Shown here: positions 19,721-33,299 of the stretch, piece after piece | How positions within the stretch are numbered: position 1 is the stretch's first letter | How the letters are laid out: every line of letters begins with the position of its first letter | NCBI GenBank assembly: GCA_015143295.1 | Contig: CM026551.1 | Location: 10,498,499 to 10,562,498 of the forward strand | Origin: Tetracentron sinense | Taxonomy: Eukaryota; Streptophyta; Magnoliopsida; Trochodendrales; Trochodendraceae | Direction of reading: 5' to 3' | Length of the DNA stretch: 64,000 nucleotides | The notes under the pieces: generated by a model | What the model was told of the DNA's origin: nothing | What the model saw: only the letters and a program-made list of their open reading frames with translations | Database searches by the model: none | Translations under genes and position numbers: made by a program

Positions 19721-22700
19721 ATGGCAACGGCTACATTTGCTAGGCGCTTGGGTGCTTTCGTTAAGAGCGCGGCAGCAAACAAAGGGTCGGGATGGTTTGG
19801 CCCTCACATGGCTGCAGCCTCTCGCGCCATTGTTGAGCGAATTCCTCTGGTCGATTTTATCCTTGAAATCAGAGACGCTAGGGTATGAAATCCTCCTCCT
19901 TTCCTTGCATGAAAGGGGCAATTTTGGAATTACCCCAAACGCCCTGCAACTGCTTTAACTCTTTTAGTATTCGAATTGCTCGATGAAATTTCTGACTGAT
20001 TCCATTTGAAATATTTTGCTAACGTTATTGTATTTAATTCAAGGTTTCTGTATCTCCCATTAGTGCAACTTAGTCAGTTTTATCTGTAAATGCTAAAATG
20101 CACTCCAGTGTGAATTGGTATAATAGTTGCTTAATTTTATCTTGCACAATATGGTCTAAAACCTTGATTGTTCTTTTTATCTGATTAATTAACACTGCTT
20201 TTTTTATAAAAAAAAAGATTCCAATGTCATCGGAGTATGAACACCTGAGGCAATTCCCGTCTTCCTTGAGGCGCATTATAGTCTTGAACAAGATGGACCT
20301 TGCAGATCGCTCAAAAACACAGGTACTTCAATATTATTATATCCTTCAATATTTTTTCATGGTGTTTCTGTTTTTTTTTTTGAATTTTTTAAGAACCAAT
20401 TCCTTAGAGCTGGATTAATGGCATTTATGGTACTTTTCAGAGAATTGTTTTTAAATTTTTAATTTTAACAACTCAGGCTAAGGTAACAGAGAAAATTATA
20501 GAACTTTCCTGACTTTACATATATGGAGAAAGTGCCAATGTTTAGTGACGTGCAAGGACAGCACCAAGTTGACTGGAATTGATGGGAATTGGGGACAATA
20601 TGATCATTATTTACTGTTAGGATAGAATAAAAATGTACCTATGAATGCTCTTCAAATGTAGCTGTTTACAGATGACTTCAAAAAAATTTATCGGAGTTTA
20701 CAACCTCTTCTATTCCTAAGACATGAGTCCTTTCATGCATAAAAAATGGGAAAAGAGAGGTGGTCTTATAAATTGGTTGGTACCTATTTTTAGAGTGATT
20801 CAAAGCTCTCTGGACCTGGAGCATAAAATATACATCTATTTTGAGTTTGAAATAAGCATGTAACAACCAAGACTTAACCTCCCTCATATAGACAGACATA
20901 TAAGGATTGAACATTTTACGTGACAGCCAAATTTGGAAATTAGTGAAGCCTGTGCTCCCAACAAAGATAGGTATGAAAAAGAAGCTATAAATAGATGGTG
21001 CCATGACTTATTGGTTGAATAGCGTGCAGACTAATATGCAGGAAGTGGTTTGAATATAAATATTTTATATGTAGGAAATCCTATTACCAAATGATTCCTT
21101 CTTTCTTCTACTTCTCTTTCTCTCTCTCTCTCTCTCTCCCCCCCCTCCCTCTCCTTCTCCCCCCCCTCCCTCTCCTTCTCTATCACTCTATATATTTACA
21201 TTTATAAATATGATGGGCCTCATTTGAAAAGAAATGGAAAAGGAATGTGTCTCATCTCTCTCTTACTATGTATATATATGAAATGCCCTAGCAAGGATTA
21301 AATTTTGAGAGGCCCTAGAACATATGGTATTCCAATAAAAGTTGGGAATGCACGGGGGAACTGGATTATCTTGGATGGCTAAGCTGTTCAACTTCAACAG
21401 GATTTTGTAGACTAGAAAATACAGGATGCATGTAGGAGACTAGGAGTACTATGGTAACTGAAAGCCTTGTAGAAATTCCTCTTAACATCACTTACACCTC
21501 CCAACATCATAATACTATCCATCTTATTTGCCTTATGCTAAGTCATAAGTCTATCAACCTTGGCATCTGGGGTATTGATAGGAGTAGAGGTGGGCTAGAA
21601 TAAGTGATGCAGAGATCATAATCATTTTCCTCCAGAACCAATTATTAAAATTTAAGATGTCCCATAAAACATTTGATTTAGATCATAGTTTCACGGAAGC
21701 TATGTGTCGGGCAGGATGGCCGTTTCCTAGGAATCTTGCTTTCCAGTTTCCAAACTAGCTTCCATCACGTTCCATTTATGGTCAAAGAGGGCTATGTACG
21801 TCGGTAATAAAAGGTAGTAAATAGAGGATATGTAGAGGATTTATTTTCAAAATTAGGGAATTAAGAAATCAAGATCAAGATACCATTTTAGGACTAGTAG
21901 GTTGGGGAAGAAATCCATTGGTGTAGAGGTAAGGAAATCAAATTCCTTATGGATTTAAGGTTAAACCCATCTGTACCATCAAAGGAAGACAAGTGAAAGT
22001 GATTCTTAAAGGCAACCCCAATGATTCTATATACTTTGGATCTTAAATTAAATACTACAAAGAAGTGTCACTATCCCTTTTTATAATGTCCAACCATAAG
22101 TCTTGAATTAATTTAGAAGAGAGTTTAGTAGTATTAATGAAAAAGTTAATTGTCTTCAATGAGAGATTTTAGTTGTCTTAATAAGAAGTTAATTGCCTTT
22201 GAGAAAATGTTACAAGAGAGTTTACATGTGAAAACACATGTCAATATCCAAATTTATTAACCTCTTTTAAAGTCTTAACTTTTATGGTTAGAAAACTCTT
22301 GTTTATGTATGTTGGATATTGTGTGCCAACTATTATGAGATGAAACTCTTATGATATATAAACTTTATATCAGTATACCCAAATTAATGTCTATGAACTT
22401 TAAGCTTGACTTTAATCTTTAACCTAAAGTTAAAAGCAACACATACATATACGCATGATGCTTAAAAATTATTTCACTTTATAAAAAATTTCATCATTAG
22501 ATGGAATTCAGACTTGGACATTAGAGTTTGATATTTCTCAGAATTAATGTATTATCATGTTATAAGAATGAAACCATTCTTATAGTTGTGTACATCAGAA
22601 CATGATGTAATTAGTTCAAGAGCTGGTCCTGAGTGTGTTGGGTCTCTTTCACCAACCCAAACATATCTTTGTTTTTTATAACGGCTCTAGACTGTTTCCC

Positions 22701-25532
22701 AAGTACTCATAGGTGGTGGCAAACTGTTGAGCATTAAATGCAACTTACCACATACTAGGTGACTCATGGAACATATCAATTTCATAATATAGTTTGAATG
22801 AAGTTCTTTCTAGTATAATACTTCATGAGTCATTAAATGCTTATTGACACATCCTAATACCCAGCTATAAAGGTTGTGATTTTATAGTGTCCTTCAGTGG
22901 GATCCAATCACATAGGGTCACATTTTTTCCAACAATGGATTTGGGACTTGATGCGATTAGATCCTAGTCTACAACCTATGGTGTAGACCTTGAGCATTTA
23001 TCGTAGGTTTAGAATTTTTTTGTAAAGGATTGGCAGATATAACCGGTAATGTAAATCTTATGTGAATATCATTAGTTTGTTATTTCTTCACGAGCATGTA
23101 TCTTAGGTTTAAAACTTTTTTGGTAAAGAAGGATTGGCAGATATAACCGGTAATGTAAATCTTACATGAATATCATTGATTTATTATTTCTTCACGAAAT
23201 TTTAAATTTGATGGTTTTTATACAAGGACCACTATATTATATGGTGCCTAGTTCTCCACACATATCTCATATAAGGTATGGACTTCCCAAACTAATATAA
23301 GGAGATTTAGGCGGCCCAAATTTCCTTCTTTTGCTCCTTGTTTTTCAATATATTTTTTACCTTGCTTCCTGCTTCTCACTTTGACTTCTCTTTCTTATTT
23401 TGGCTTCTTGCTATGGTAACCATGATTTAGACATTTAAAATGTACAAACATTCACATCCATCATATCCACATAACAACATAATCTTAATAACAATTTATT
23501 GGGAACCAAGACTTTTCAATTCAAGTTGTTGCTTTCTTTGGTCCACCACTTCTTGTCACTTCTTGGTGGGACTTCCTATCCTATCATCACCACTCATCAC
23601 TTAAACTCCATAACCATTTCCTTTGGGGACAATTATCAACTCCCCAATAGTGCGATGAACTTGATATATTATGATTCACTCTAGAAAGCACATATCTATC
23701 TTCCATTCCATCATAATTTTAATCATATCAATTTAGTGAAAATCCAGACCTTTTAGTTTACAAGTTGCACCTTCATAGGTCCACCACTTCCTATCTGATG
23801 TAGCCAAGGAAGCAATGGCCCAATTATTTGAGGACTGATTGAAATAGCAATTTCAAATATTCTGAATTCTCAGATGCAGGGATAAAAAGGTAAAATTGCC
23901 ACTAAAGAAGGGTAGCAGGGGTAAAAGGGTGAATTTTAGGGCTCATTGAAGGTTTCAAATTGGCTAAGGGGTCAATCTGTAATTTCAGAAATTCAGATGG
24001 GCTGAATTGTAATTTTCATGAATTACTTGAAATCTGAAAATCGAATTTGGACTCATGTTGGATTCAAAAGGGGTTAAAATGCCAATTAGGGTAGATCAAA
24101 CTAAGGCAAATAAAACCATAACGAAGCAAAAGGCTTAGGTTCAAATTTTAGGGCTTGATTTCAAAATTTCAGAATTTTAACAAATAATTTTTTTTGAAAT
24201 TAGTGTTAAGAATCCAAACCTAATGTGATCGGTGTGCATAACAAGTTTGACCGAAACTTTATGTCATACAGATACATAATGATGGGGTAGTACCGAACGT
24301 AAGTGAGTCTAAGACAAAATGTGTAAGACAAAAATATCAACTTTCTTGATGTTGATGTACAACTTTTGGATCAGTGTAAAAAAAAAATCCGGTCCTGTGT
24401 TTTGGTTCAGTTCTTGAAGGGGAATTTTAACATGTAGAAAGTCTAGACCATATTTGCTTCCCTAGATCTCTTCCTAAGAAGCTTGTTTCTTCTATCACGT
24501 CTTGGTTGTCAATGTGGGACGTGATGAGATTGATCCAAGTCTACTGCCTTGGGTGTAGACCCTGAGCATGTCTCGTCGGATTGGAATCTTCTTGTTAAAG
24601 GAGTAATAGAACCTCTGCAACCAATATTGTAAACCCTGCGCGGATATCGTTAAATATTTTCTACTTGATTTTAGTATTGGTTTTACTGTTTATATTACGT
24701 TATTACAACCTAAGAACAGAAGATCCAATCGGATGGTTTTTCAACGTGGTCCACAACACTATAGTCTAAGGCGCCTAGTTCTCCATACATATCTCATGTA
24801 AGGAAAAATTGAAGGTTTGACTGCCCATACTAAGATAATGGAGTAGTTCTAGTCTCTCATGTCACATTTATAGTTACCCAATGAATTTTTGAGCCTTGCT
24901 TCCTAATTCTCATTTTCTCTTCTCGTACTATAGTCCAGACCGATAACCAAGGGCACACTGGGTGCACATTCACAACAAGAATAGGAAACTTATAAGTGTA
25001 TTTATATGTGCGCTTATTGCTTTGGAAATAATGGTTTCTCTTGTTTAAATTAGGGTTGTATTCGAGCCAAGCTTGGCCAAGTTTGAGCTTGGCTTGAACA
25101 TGCTTGAGCTCGGCTAGAGCTTCATTCAAGCTCGAATGTTTAGGATTGAGCTTGGCTTGAACAAGCTTGATCGAGTTTGAGTTCCGTTCGAGCTCAAACT
25201 TTATTCAAGCTGAGCAGAACCTAAGTTGGTTCAAGCTTGATTTACGAAATTAATTTTAATTTTAAAGGGTTTTAGAAAAGTATTCATTGATAAATTATAT
25301 TACAAGAAACTACAAAAAATCAATACATTCAGATACAAAAATAAGATTGGGAGTAGTCCTTCAATCCAAAGAGAGTGAGAACTTTTAACTCTTTTCGTTA
25401 ACATTATTTCTTAAACTTATTTATTATATATTAAAAATTATTAAAATCTATGATAAAGAAAGTATCTTATTGGTAATCAGGGGATTAAAAATAGTTATTT
25501 GTATTAATATAAATAACATTACCAAAAAATAT

Positions 25533-25583
<51 letters not shown>

Positions 25584-28500
25584 GAGCTAAGCTCAAGCCG
25601 AATTGAGCCCTAAACGAGCTGAGCTTAAGCCGAGCCTAATCAAACAAGGTCTGGCTTGAGCTTGACTTGTTTAAACATTCAAGCTTAAATAAAATCTTGG
25701 CTTGATTCTTTCGAGCCTAAAATGTCAGCTTGAACTTGGCTCAAACGAGTCGAGCTGAGTTGAGCCGACGAGCTTGAATGCAGCCCTAGTTTTAATGATA
25801 TCTAATTTGAGACTTTTGAGACGCCCCAGAGAAGAAAGTGCTTGCTAATTATGTATGGGCACCGTAGTGGACGTGCTTGATAGCTGAGTAATATCAACTA
25901 GAGCAGGGGAATTAGAAGGAAGTGCATTTGACTCATAGGAGTAAGTTGTGTGTTAATAATTAACGCCATATGATTTTTGCATGGCCCTTTTGGTTCTGTT
26001 CCATCGAAGGGGTATACTAACATGTGGAGAGTCCAGATTGATGACCAAGAGTGTCACTTGTGAACAATAACGACAAGCATAGGAATTTCCTATTTGTCAT
26101 GTCCGTATGTATGCATGTGTGTTTGTTGTTTGAGGAATAATGTTTTCTCTTGACTCATAGGAGTAAGTTGTATCATAATGATGAATGCTATCTGATTTAT
26201 GTATGTTCCCTTTTCCATTTTTCCTTGACAAGTTTATTTTACTTGTAGGAATGGATGAGGTATTTTCAGGAACATAACAAAATTTGTTACGGAATCAATT
26301 CTCATAACAAGGACAATGTGAAAGAGGTAACTTGCCAGTTCACTAATTAATATCATAAGTACATGCTTGTATCTCAGTTAACTGCGAAGTATGTGTCCTT
26401 TATGCATTTCTTTCATTGTTTTGGGCTGTAAAAGGGACCTTCCAATGGTTCTCAATGAGTCTGTATTAATCTGAGGATATCTAAGATGCCCATGAGCTAT
26501 ACAGTCAAATGGTCTCTAAATTGGCTCGCATGCATGGCCCATGCACGGGAGTGAGAACCAGTTCCATGGGTTCAACCTAGGATATCTCTTGCCAAAATCA
26601 ATTCTATTAGCTTGTAATACCTATGTCAATGCATTCATTTGGAAAACTGAGGCAAAATATGTCTAATAATCTTGAAAAATTCTAGAGATTACATGTTATA
26701 ATCACCTGAACTGGTTAAGTTATATAATTGGATATCTCCCCGGAAAAATTAATGGCTAGTACTCTGTCCTGTTTTCATGTGTGCAACTTGTACCGTTAGG
26801 CCAATTGAGATCATCCTTAATGGCCTCAATCTGATGATCATCTTAGATTTGCACAATAATATTTACTAGCATTTGATAGATGCTCATATATTACAGTTTC
26901 TGAACTTCTTACAAGCCCGAGTGAGAGAATTGAAGAAGATTGATCAGTCTAGCTATACCACTACCATAATGCTAGTTGGAATTCCCAATGTTGGTAAGTC
27001 GGCCCTTGCCAACTCTTTGCATCAAGTTGGGCGAATAAGTGCTGCAGGTACCCAATTATCTTAAGTTTTTTTTTTTTTTTTTTTTACGTTGAGATAAGAA
27101 TAATGTACAGAAGTTTGAGGTATCTTAGTAGATATGCTATTCTAGCTGAATCATTTCATGGGTATCTGACTATATGAGACATATATGTAATTTCAAGAGA
27201 AGGGAAAGCTGAAGCATTCAATAGTGAGTCCACTGCCAGGGGAGACGAAAGATATCAGCAGTTTGAAGGTGTGAATCCTTTCTTCTTTTCACTCTGTGTT
27301 TTACATACACGTTCTATTGAAAAGGTAAAATACTCTTGAATACCCAAGAAATCATCTACGTAGTTCTGAGTCACAGCTTGGACCACACCCACTGCATTTT
27401 TTCAAAAGAATTTGTTGTTTCTGCTGGCTCCAGCATGTTTGCTAAGTGCATCGTAGGTGTAGACCAAAGTTTTTTATGGAAATATTCCGCACATACCATT
27501 TGGAGGGATGTAAGTTGAGAGGAATATATATATATATATATCAAGAGAGAGAGAGAGAGAGCGCGGAGTTCTAATGGCACAGTCAATAGAGGTTTTACTG
27601 AGCCTCCTAAGAAACTTGACACATGGCATGCTTTTTAGTTTTAAGGGACACTGACCATTGGATGTCAATATGGATCCCTTTGGAGACACATGGCAAAACA
27701 TCAGCCCAATCGTCCATTTTTAGACCGTTTGATTAGACCCTAGTTGGTCAGTATTAACCCCTAGGGTTCATTAGACTCTACCTAGGCTATAGAAATATCT
27801 GATTTTCCAACCTTCAATTGGATGGTCCAGAAACATCCAATCGGGCTGATTTTTTGTCACAAGACTCTCAAGGGACCCACCTTTACATCCAACGTACATA
27901 ATCAAAAATAAGAGATCTTGACATACTTAGTAGGAAGAATCTCTGTAAATTGTGGTTTTGAATTACAAGAGTTGGTTTCCATTTTTCAGATTGGTAGCCA
28001 TCCCAACATATATGTATTGGATACACCAGGAGTGTTGCCTCCTGAGAATCTTGATGTTGAGGTGGGTGCTAAACTAGCTTTAACAGGTATGGATTTTTTT
28101 TACCATAAATTTATCTCCTTTTCTGTATATAAGAGAGTAATCAAGTTTTACTCTTAGTTGGTCCACTCTGTGGGTCAACTCATTATTCGGCAGGGTTGGC
28201 CACTTTTCAGGCAAACCAAGTCAAACTGTTGGGTGATTTGGGCTGGCTGCAAATATGTTTGATTAGCTTTAGCTTTCTAAGATTTGGCATGATATGAGCA
28301 CTCCCATGAGTCATAGTTACTCATCCAAGCCGCCAGGTAGATTCACCCGGATCAAGTCTTATACAGTATCTGGGTGAGTCTATTCAAATTTCCATTTCCC
28401 AACAACATTGGGTCTTACCCCAATCCTATATCATTTCATATATTTTTGAAAAATGCAGGAGCTATTGAGGATTATTTGGTTGGGGAATGTGAACTTGCTC

Positions 28501-29365
28501 GGTATTTTCTAGCTATTCTCAACTTGAGTAATGAGTACAAGCACTGGGCAAACTTGCTTGGTGAAGAGGATGATAGGTCATCTGTAGATTACAAAGCAAA
28601 CCCCTTGGGTAGCTCTGAGTTAGACATGAGAAGAAGAAAGCAATATGCCACCGATCACACGCAGGTATAAGCACTTTTCCAGTTTATTTTTCCAAATTGA
28701 AACTCTATGCACTAGCCGCTTGTAGATTCAACTAACTGAAAAATTATAGCATCCCCTCATCTCTTTTTGGAGTTGTGGGTCCTACCGTAGTATCTTCAAA
28801 CCTGTAGGTCATCCTGATTATCCAAGTCATCTGATAAAATGACCTTAATTTATTACTGGATTGATGTCCCGGGCATCAAGAGAAATTCAATAGTAGTTGG
28901 TTAGTTGCATATCTTCTTGAGAATGAACAGGTCTCCTACGTGTGTCCAGTGTCCACACCGGTTAGTTTGTTCAGGTTAATGAACTTGTATCCCATGTAGA
29001 AGTAACTTTGAATTATGTCTATGACCCTACACTAACAGTCTTATCTTTCCACTTTCTCTTTGTGCATTTAGAAATGGCATTCATTATTGTTCATACAGGA
29101 TTTTGTTGTACGTGATGTTCGTCGAACCCTCTTCGAGGCAGTTTCATCTTTTGAAGGAAACCTGGAGAATGATGAGGAAGTGGTCAGGCTGATAAATGCT
29201 CAGTTCCTGGCCTTACGGGATGCTTTTCGTCTTCCTCTAGAATCAGGTGAGAATTTATGTTACAGAGTCTCTATAAAGTTACTTAACCTGTATCGAACTG
29301 GTAGGCTTGGTCACTATACTTTAGACTCTGTTCCAAGGAATGCTCAATACCCCACCACTATCTAA
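19721..29365 (+). CDS. DGP2: Mitochondrial DAR GTPase, DGP2 type (MTG1/YlqF-like)
   Basis: Eight exons: 19721-19882, 20218-20322, 26249-26326, 26897-27047, 27198-27268, 27990-28086, 28459-28664 and 29099-29365, with phases that join without a break into 378 residues (the Arabidopsis DGP2 is about 377). It is a circularly permuted GTPase. The DAR signature EIRDAR (49-54) comes first, then G4 NKMD (78-81), G1 GIPNVGKS (143-150), a G2 Thr in PGETKD (about 182) and G3 DTPG (200-203). The N-terminus is basic and poor in acidic residues, consistent with mitochondrial import. The C-terminus LYRTGRLGHYTLDSVP matches DGP2 (At4g10650) better than its paralogue SIN2, whose end differs. Family role: assembly of the mitochondrial ribosomal large subunit. 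Intron 2 is 5.9 kb and full of repeats. Confidence 0.93.
21114..21182. repeat. (CT)n and CCCTCC-rich tract in DGP2 intron 2
   Basis: A CT-dinucleotide run is followed by two copies of CCCCCCCTCCCTCTCCTTCTC-like sequence. Simple repeat. Confidence 0.85.
22990..23200. repeat. Tandem duplication of about 105 bp in DGP2 intron 2
   Basis: GGATTGGCAGATATAACCGG followed by TAATGTAAATCTTA occurs twice with the same flanks (GTAGGTTTAGAA / TTAGGTTTAAAA … TATTTCTTCACG). Related but more diverged sequence is at 24490-24660. Probably retrotransposon-derived. Confidence 0.6.
25043..25796. mobile_element. hAT-like element in DGP2 intron 2
   Basis: The element at 25051-25788 starts TAGGGTTGTATTCGAGCCAAG and ends GAGCTTGAATGCAGCCCTA. 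Its flanks GTTTAAAT and GTTTTAAT match at 7 of 8 positions. Both arms are built of GAGCTTGG/AAGCTCAA words around an AT-rich centre with a (TA)n tract at 25543-25577. It is non-coding. Confidence 0.72.
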
Positions 29366-31387
29366 TATAATCATTGGTTACCATTTAGTGTTACATATGT
29401 TCCAGCAAATTCAAGTGTTTATCACAAAATGATGTTAGTAGAGAAATCCTGAATGTTCAATGGTTTCCTTTTAAGGATGAACTACATCAATTGCGTACAA
29501 GGATCTTACTTTACCACCCGTCATGCCTCAGTAAGGTAATAACTTGGATGAATGAAATCACTCGTGCAGTCTAATTTAGACAAGGAGATTCTGGTGGTAG
29601 CTGTTTTAAACTCTAAAGCATTCCCCAAATATTTTCTGAACATCAGAAAGAATGTGATCTGTAAAAAATACTTTTGAATTTTAGATCATAAAGATAGGTT
29701 GATTTTTGGCTCAGATCTTATTAGTTGGACCTATGACATGGTTTTTTCATGTCTGACATGTTCACGACATTAGACAGAGCAGAGAGGACATGCACTTCTG
29801 CATCTTCCCTCCTACCTCATTCTCTCCTTGGTTTATTTTTGGTGTTTTTCTTCTTTTCAATTCAAATTGGTCAAGAATGAGAAATCATAAAAGTGATAAC
29901 CAAAGACCAAACAGAAACCCATTAAGAGTAAGAGCAACACCAAAAAGACCAAAGGATTGTAGTAGAGATAACACCAACAGAATACGCCTTCTAAGTACCT
30001 TTAGAACCTACATTCTCGCAGTTAACCAAGATTTTCATGTCTGGTTCTTCAAGAAACTCTTCTGTGCGACCTTTCCCAACTCTTTTATTTCCTCTATCAC
30101 AGGTTAAGCCTTGCTACTGTCTCTACTAGCAGAAAATATGAAAACATTTGATATTTGCTGCAAATAAATTGGTGTTTTGGATGTATTGGTTTGGAAGTGA
30201 GGAAGAGTTGAGGTTGGAATTTGATGGAGGCGTATGTGATGAAAATAACTTGCAAATATGAAAACAGAAATACATAAGAACACAAGGATTTATGTGGTTC
30301 ACCCGATGTGGGTTACGTCTTTTAAACATTCCAAAATCACAAAATTGCCGCCGGTCACTCGAGCTGAAACGCAATCTCACTCGAGTGAGTGAGAGCTAAC
30401 TCCATGGCACAACTTGCCTTGAGCTTGTTCCCTAACGCTTCAACAACAGAACAGAGATTGCGTAACAGAATACCAAATTCTGTCACACAATTTTGAATCC
30501 TTCGAAGTGTAAGGATATCAACCAAAACCAAATCCTTTATGCAAGGATAACCACTCTCAAAATACTGAGACTCCCAAGGGCTCTCCAGAGCAACCCACCC
30601 TCACATCTCATTCTAACAAATAAGGCTACACCCTAGGCCTATTTATAGGCAATAAACAAAAACTAGCCCAATTAGAATTTTCCAAAATTCTAATCCCAAA
30701 CCAATTAGGAATTCACAAAATTCTATTACTCCATAATAATAGAGTTTCACCCATACTAGAATTTTAGCCAAAATAGAATTGAAGTCAAAATCCCAACAAA
30801 ACCTAACTTTAAACAAAACCTAACTTTAAACAAACTGCTAATACAATTAGGAAATCCAAAAAAAAAAATTGTACGGACTATACGGGCATCCCAGATTTTT
30901 TCCAAGGGCTTCGCCCCTAATCCCTAGGCAAGGGTCTGGCCCCAGCATCCTCGGTGCTGAGCTTGACCAGCGGAATTGGGTTTGAGTGTGACGAGAGGTC
31001 CGGATGTGAGCACTACTAAAGGTGTAATAAGCTAAATGCAAGACAGTTTGCACAAACAACAGACACACTATTTTGTACGCCCAATCGTCTCGTTGCCAAA
31101 GACATTACTAGCAATTTTTCTTATTTGAATGACGCGTTGTGCAGAACAGCAGCTTGCCCCTAAAACAGTGAACAAGTTGTTGTTTCAAAACGGTCAGTCA
31201 ATTATTAACCTGAATTGGAATCTTAGATTTAGCTAATACAATTTAGCATGTCATTTTAAAATAGAAAAAAGAAGCAAGCCGCCGTTCGGAACAGTGACCC
31301 CATTGAAATTTTGGGGGAAAAAAAAAAGAAATTCTTCAAATGTAGTAAAATTCTTGTACCTCATTTCGATTTTTCAAAAGGTTTGAG

Positions 31388-31441
31388 TCCCACATAGATC
31401 AGAGAATTCGTTCTTCTTCCCATTAACTGTACCTATATAAA
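31388..31441 (+). promoter_or_regulatory. Possible snRNA-type promoter (USE-like plus TATA)
   Basis: GTCCCACATAG matches the plant USE consensus RTCCCACATCG at 10 of 11 positions. About 36 bases downstream is CTATATAAAC. This spacing resembles Pol II snRNA genes. The following 200 bases resemble no snRNA I know, and the same word occurs in some short LTR elements, so the call is weak. Confidence 0.3.
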
Positions 31442-32224
31442 CCCCTCTTCACTACCCAATCACCTAACACTAGAACACACTGAAAAATACCAGCTTATAG
31501 GAAATGGAAGATCCTTGATTATATTAAGGACCTTGAAGACCCTTAACCTATAGTCTCAGCCTTTGGCTTTGAATTTTGGGTCCTTGAATATCTCTTTTAG
31601 TATTTGGGAAAAGTATCTGAGGGTGCTTGCAGACGGGTTGACTAGTGGAGGAGCTCGTCTTCTGCAAAAAGGTATCTAATGCATCTTTCTTCTTTGCTTT
31701 TAGTAGTTCATGGTATCTCTTTGGGTTAGAAAATCCCTTCTATCGAGAAAAAAAAAATCCTAACTCCATTAAGATGTGGGAGAGAAACGTAATCATTCTC
31801 TTCAAATTTTAAAAGTGGATCAATTCTAGCTCTTCATTATGTCTAAATATTTGACAGTTGGATTATATGGACTTTTCTTTTATATTCTAAGAATGAATGA
31901 AGATCCTCAAAAGAATTATTCTTATTGTCTTGATGTTTAACTCTTATTTAGGAATATATAATCTAAATAATTAATCTGGCAGACATCGGAAAAAATGAAT
32001 TTCAAAAAAAATTATTGTTATCATGAAGGAGAGCAATAAGTACCATGAGAACAATTGGTGGCAAGACAATGAGTTTTTTTTTTTTTTTTTGTGACAATAA
32101 GGTTACATGGCGGCCAAATACGATTCTCTATCTTGATGCATTGGTTATGAACGACTTACATTCGAAAGGGGTTACTTTATTGTATCTAATTTAGAGCGAC
32201 ATGATATTAATTGGTGAAACTATA

Positions 32225-32560
32225 GAAGGAGATCCGATCACAGTCAACCGCGGCTGAACTCTGGGAGAGTTCAATCACACCCTCAGGTGAAAACATGTCC
32301 ATTTTAACCTTTATTAACTGTGGTTAAGATTCACTAACCCTTGAGGTTCAACAATATAATCTTAGTTTTTAGGAAAAAATATATTAATCCTAATTAAGGG
32401 TTAAAAATTCTTAACAAGGGTTAATTTTTTTTTTCTTCTAAAAAATCACTATTTTATTGTTAAACTGTAAGGGTTAGTGAATCTTAACCACAGTTAATAG
32501 GGGCTAAAAGGGACATCGTGGACTTGTGGGTGTGATTGAACTTGGGGAGAATTTAATCCC
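32225..32560. mobile_element. Large foldback element, TTAACTGTGGTTAAG family
   Basis: The outer arms carry GTTCAATCACACCC and GGGTGTGATTGAACTTGGGG. The inner arms carry TTAACTGTGGTTAAGATTCA and its complement at about 32475-32495. Relatives sit near 8630, 40070-40290 and 42400-42545. Confidence 0.6.
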
Positions 32561-32915
32561 AATTGAATGTGAGCCCATCTCGCCAAACACCCTCCCACAC
32601 TTGGATGATTTTTGCACAAAAAGCAGTGGAGCCCAACGTGATCACCTTGACCTGATTCAAACACAACCCCTTTTGTCATTGTGGGGCAAAATACCTAAAA
32701 ACTGGCACCTCTAAAGTACTTGTCTCCTTTTGGTTGGCTACTGAATTTGTCCAACCTCTAGTAGGGGTGGTGGGAAAATAGTTACCCCTAGAGCATGTGT
32801 CTGCCCTCTAGATGGTGGAAAATACCTCAAGTTGTAAGAAACTCCACGTGTTGCAAGTTGCATGGTAAAAGGAAGAGTTGGTTTTTAGTGGTGAGCAGTG
32901 GTCCGACATGAAAAG

Positions 32916-33229
32916 GCATTCTAAGCTCTTTGTCAAAAAAATCCCGAGCTCTTTGTCAAAGCATTCCGAGTTCTCTGTCCATACATTCTGAGCTCGTTGT
33001 ATAGACATTTTGAGCTCTTTGACCAAACACTCCAAGCACTTTGTCAAAGTATTCCGAGTTCTCTGTCCATACATTCTGAGCTCATTGTATAGACATTTTG
33101 AGCTCTTTGACCAAACACTCCAAGCACTTTGTCCATGCACTACAAGCACTTTTTCTAAACATTCCAAGCTCTTTGTTAGGGTACTCCGAGCACTTTGTCT
33201 AAGGCATTTTGAGCACTTTCTCCTGCTCT
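32916..33229. repeat. 22-bp minisatellite with an 88-bp higher-order unit
   Basis: About 14 units resemble ACATTCYGAGCTCTTTGTC plus three bases. Four successive distinct units (from 32961) repeat as a block from 33049, so the period is 88 bp (4 x 22). Any long open frame across it is a by-product of the repetition. Confidence 0.9.
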
Positions 33230-33299
33230 GGATGCGGTAGTGTCCGACACTTTGCCTCCTCTCGGGCCGGGCCTTAGGAACTGCCTGAGGTCCTGAGAA

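Larger units (their letters stand above)
29366..32800. other. Intergenic region downstream of DGP2
   Basis: This holds no recognisable gene. The segment 30230-30850 (…AAGGATTTATGTGGTTCACC… through repeated CTAACTTTAAACAAA) resembles a degenerate retroelement end. A TCCCACATAG element with a downstream TATATAAA lies at 31388-31441. Segment 32225-32560 is a large imperfect foldback (TTAACTGTGGTTAAGATTCA on the left; AATCTTAACCACAGTTAATA on the right). Confidence 0.4.

Noticed and set aside
31434..31700. Possible known snRNA (U1, U2, U4, U5, U11, U12, U4atac) behind the USE-like element
   Set aside because: None of the diagnostic 5' ends or Sm-site contexts I know is present, so only the promoter-like signal is reported.
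32808..33167. A 119-codon open frame on the minus strand across the 22-bp array
   Set aside because: The frame stays open because the 22-bp units repeat. The peptide is itself a degenerate repeat with no domain.
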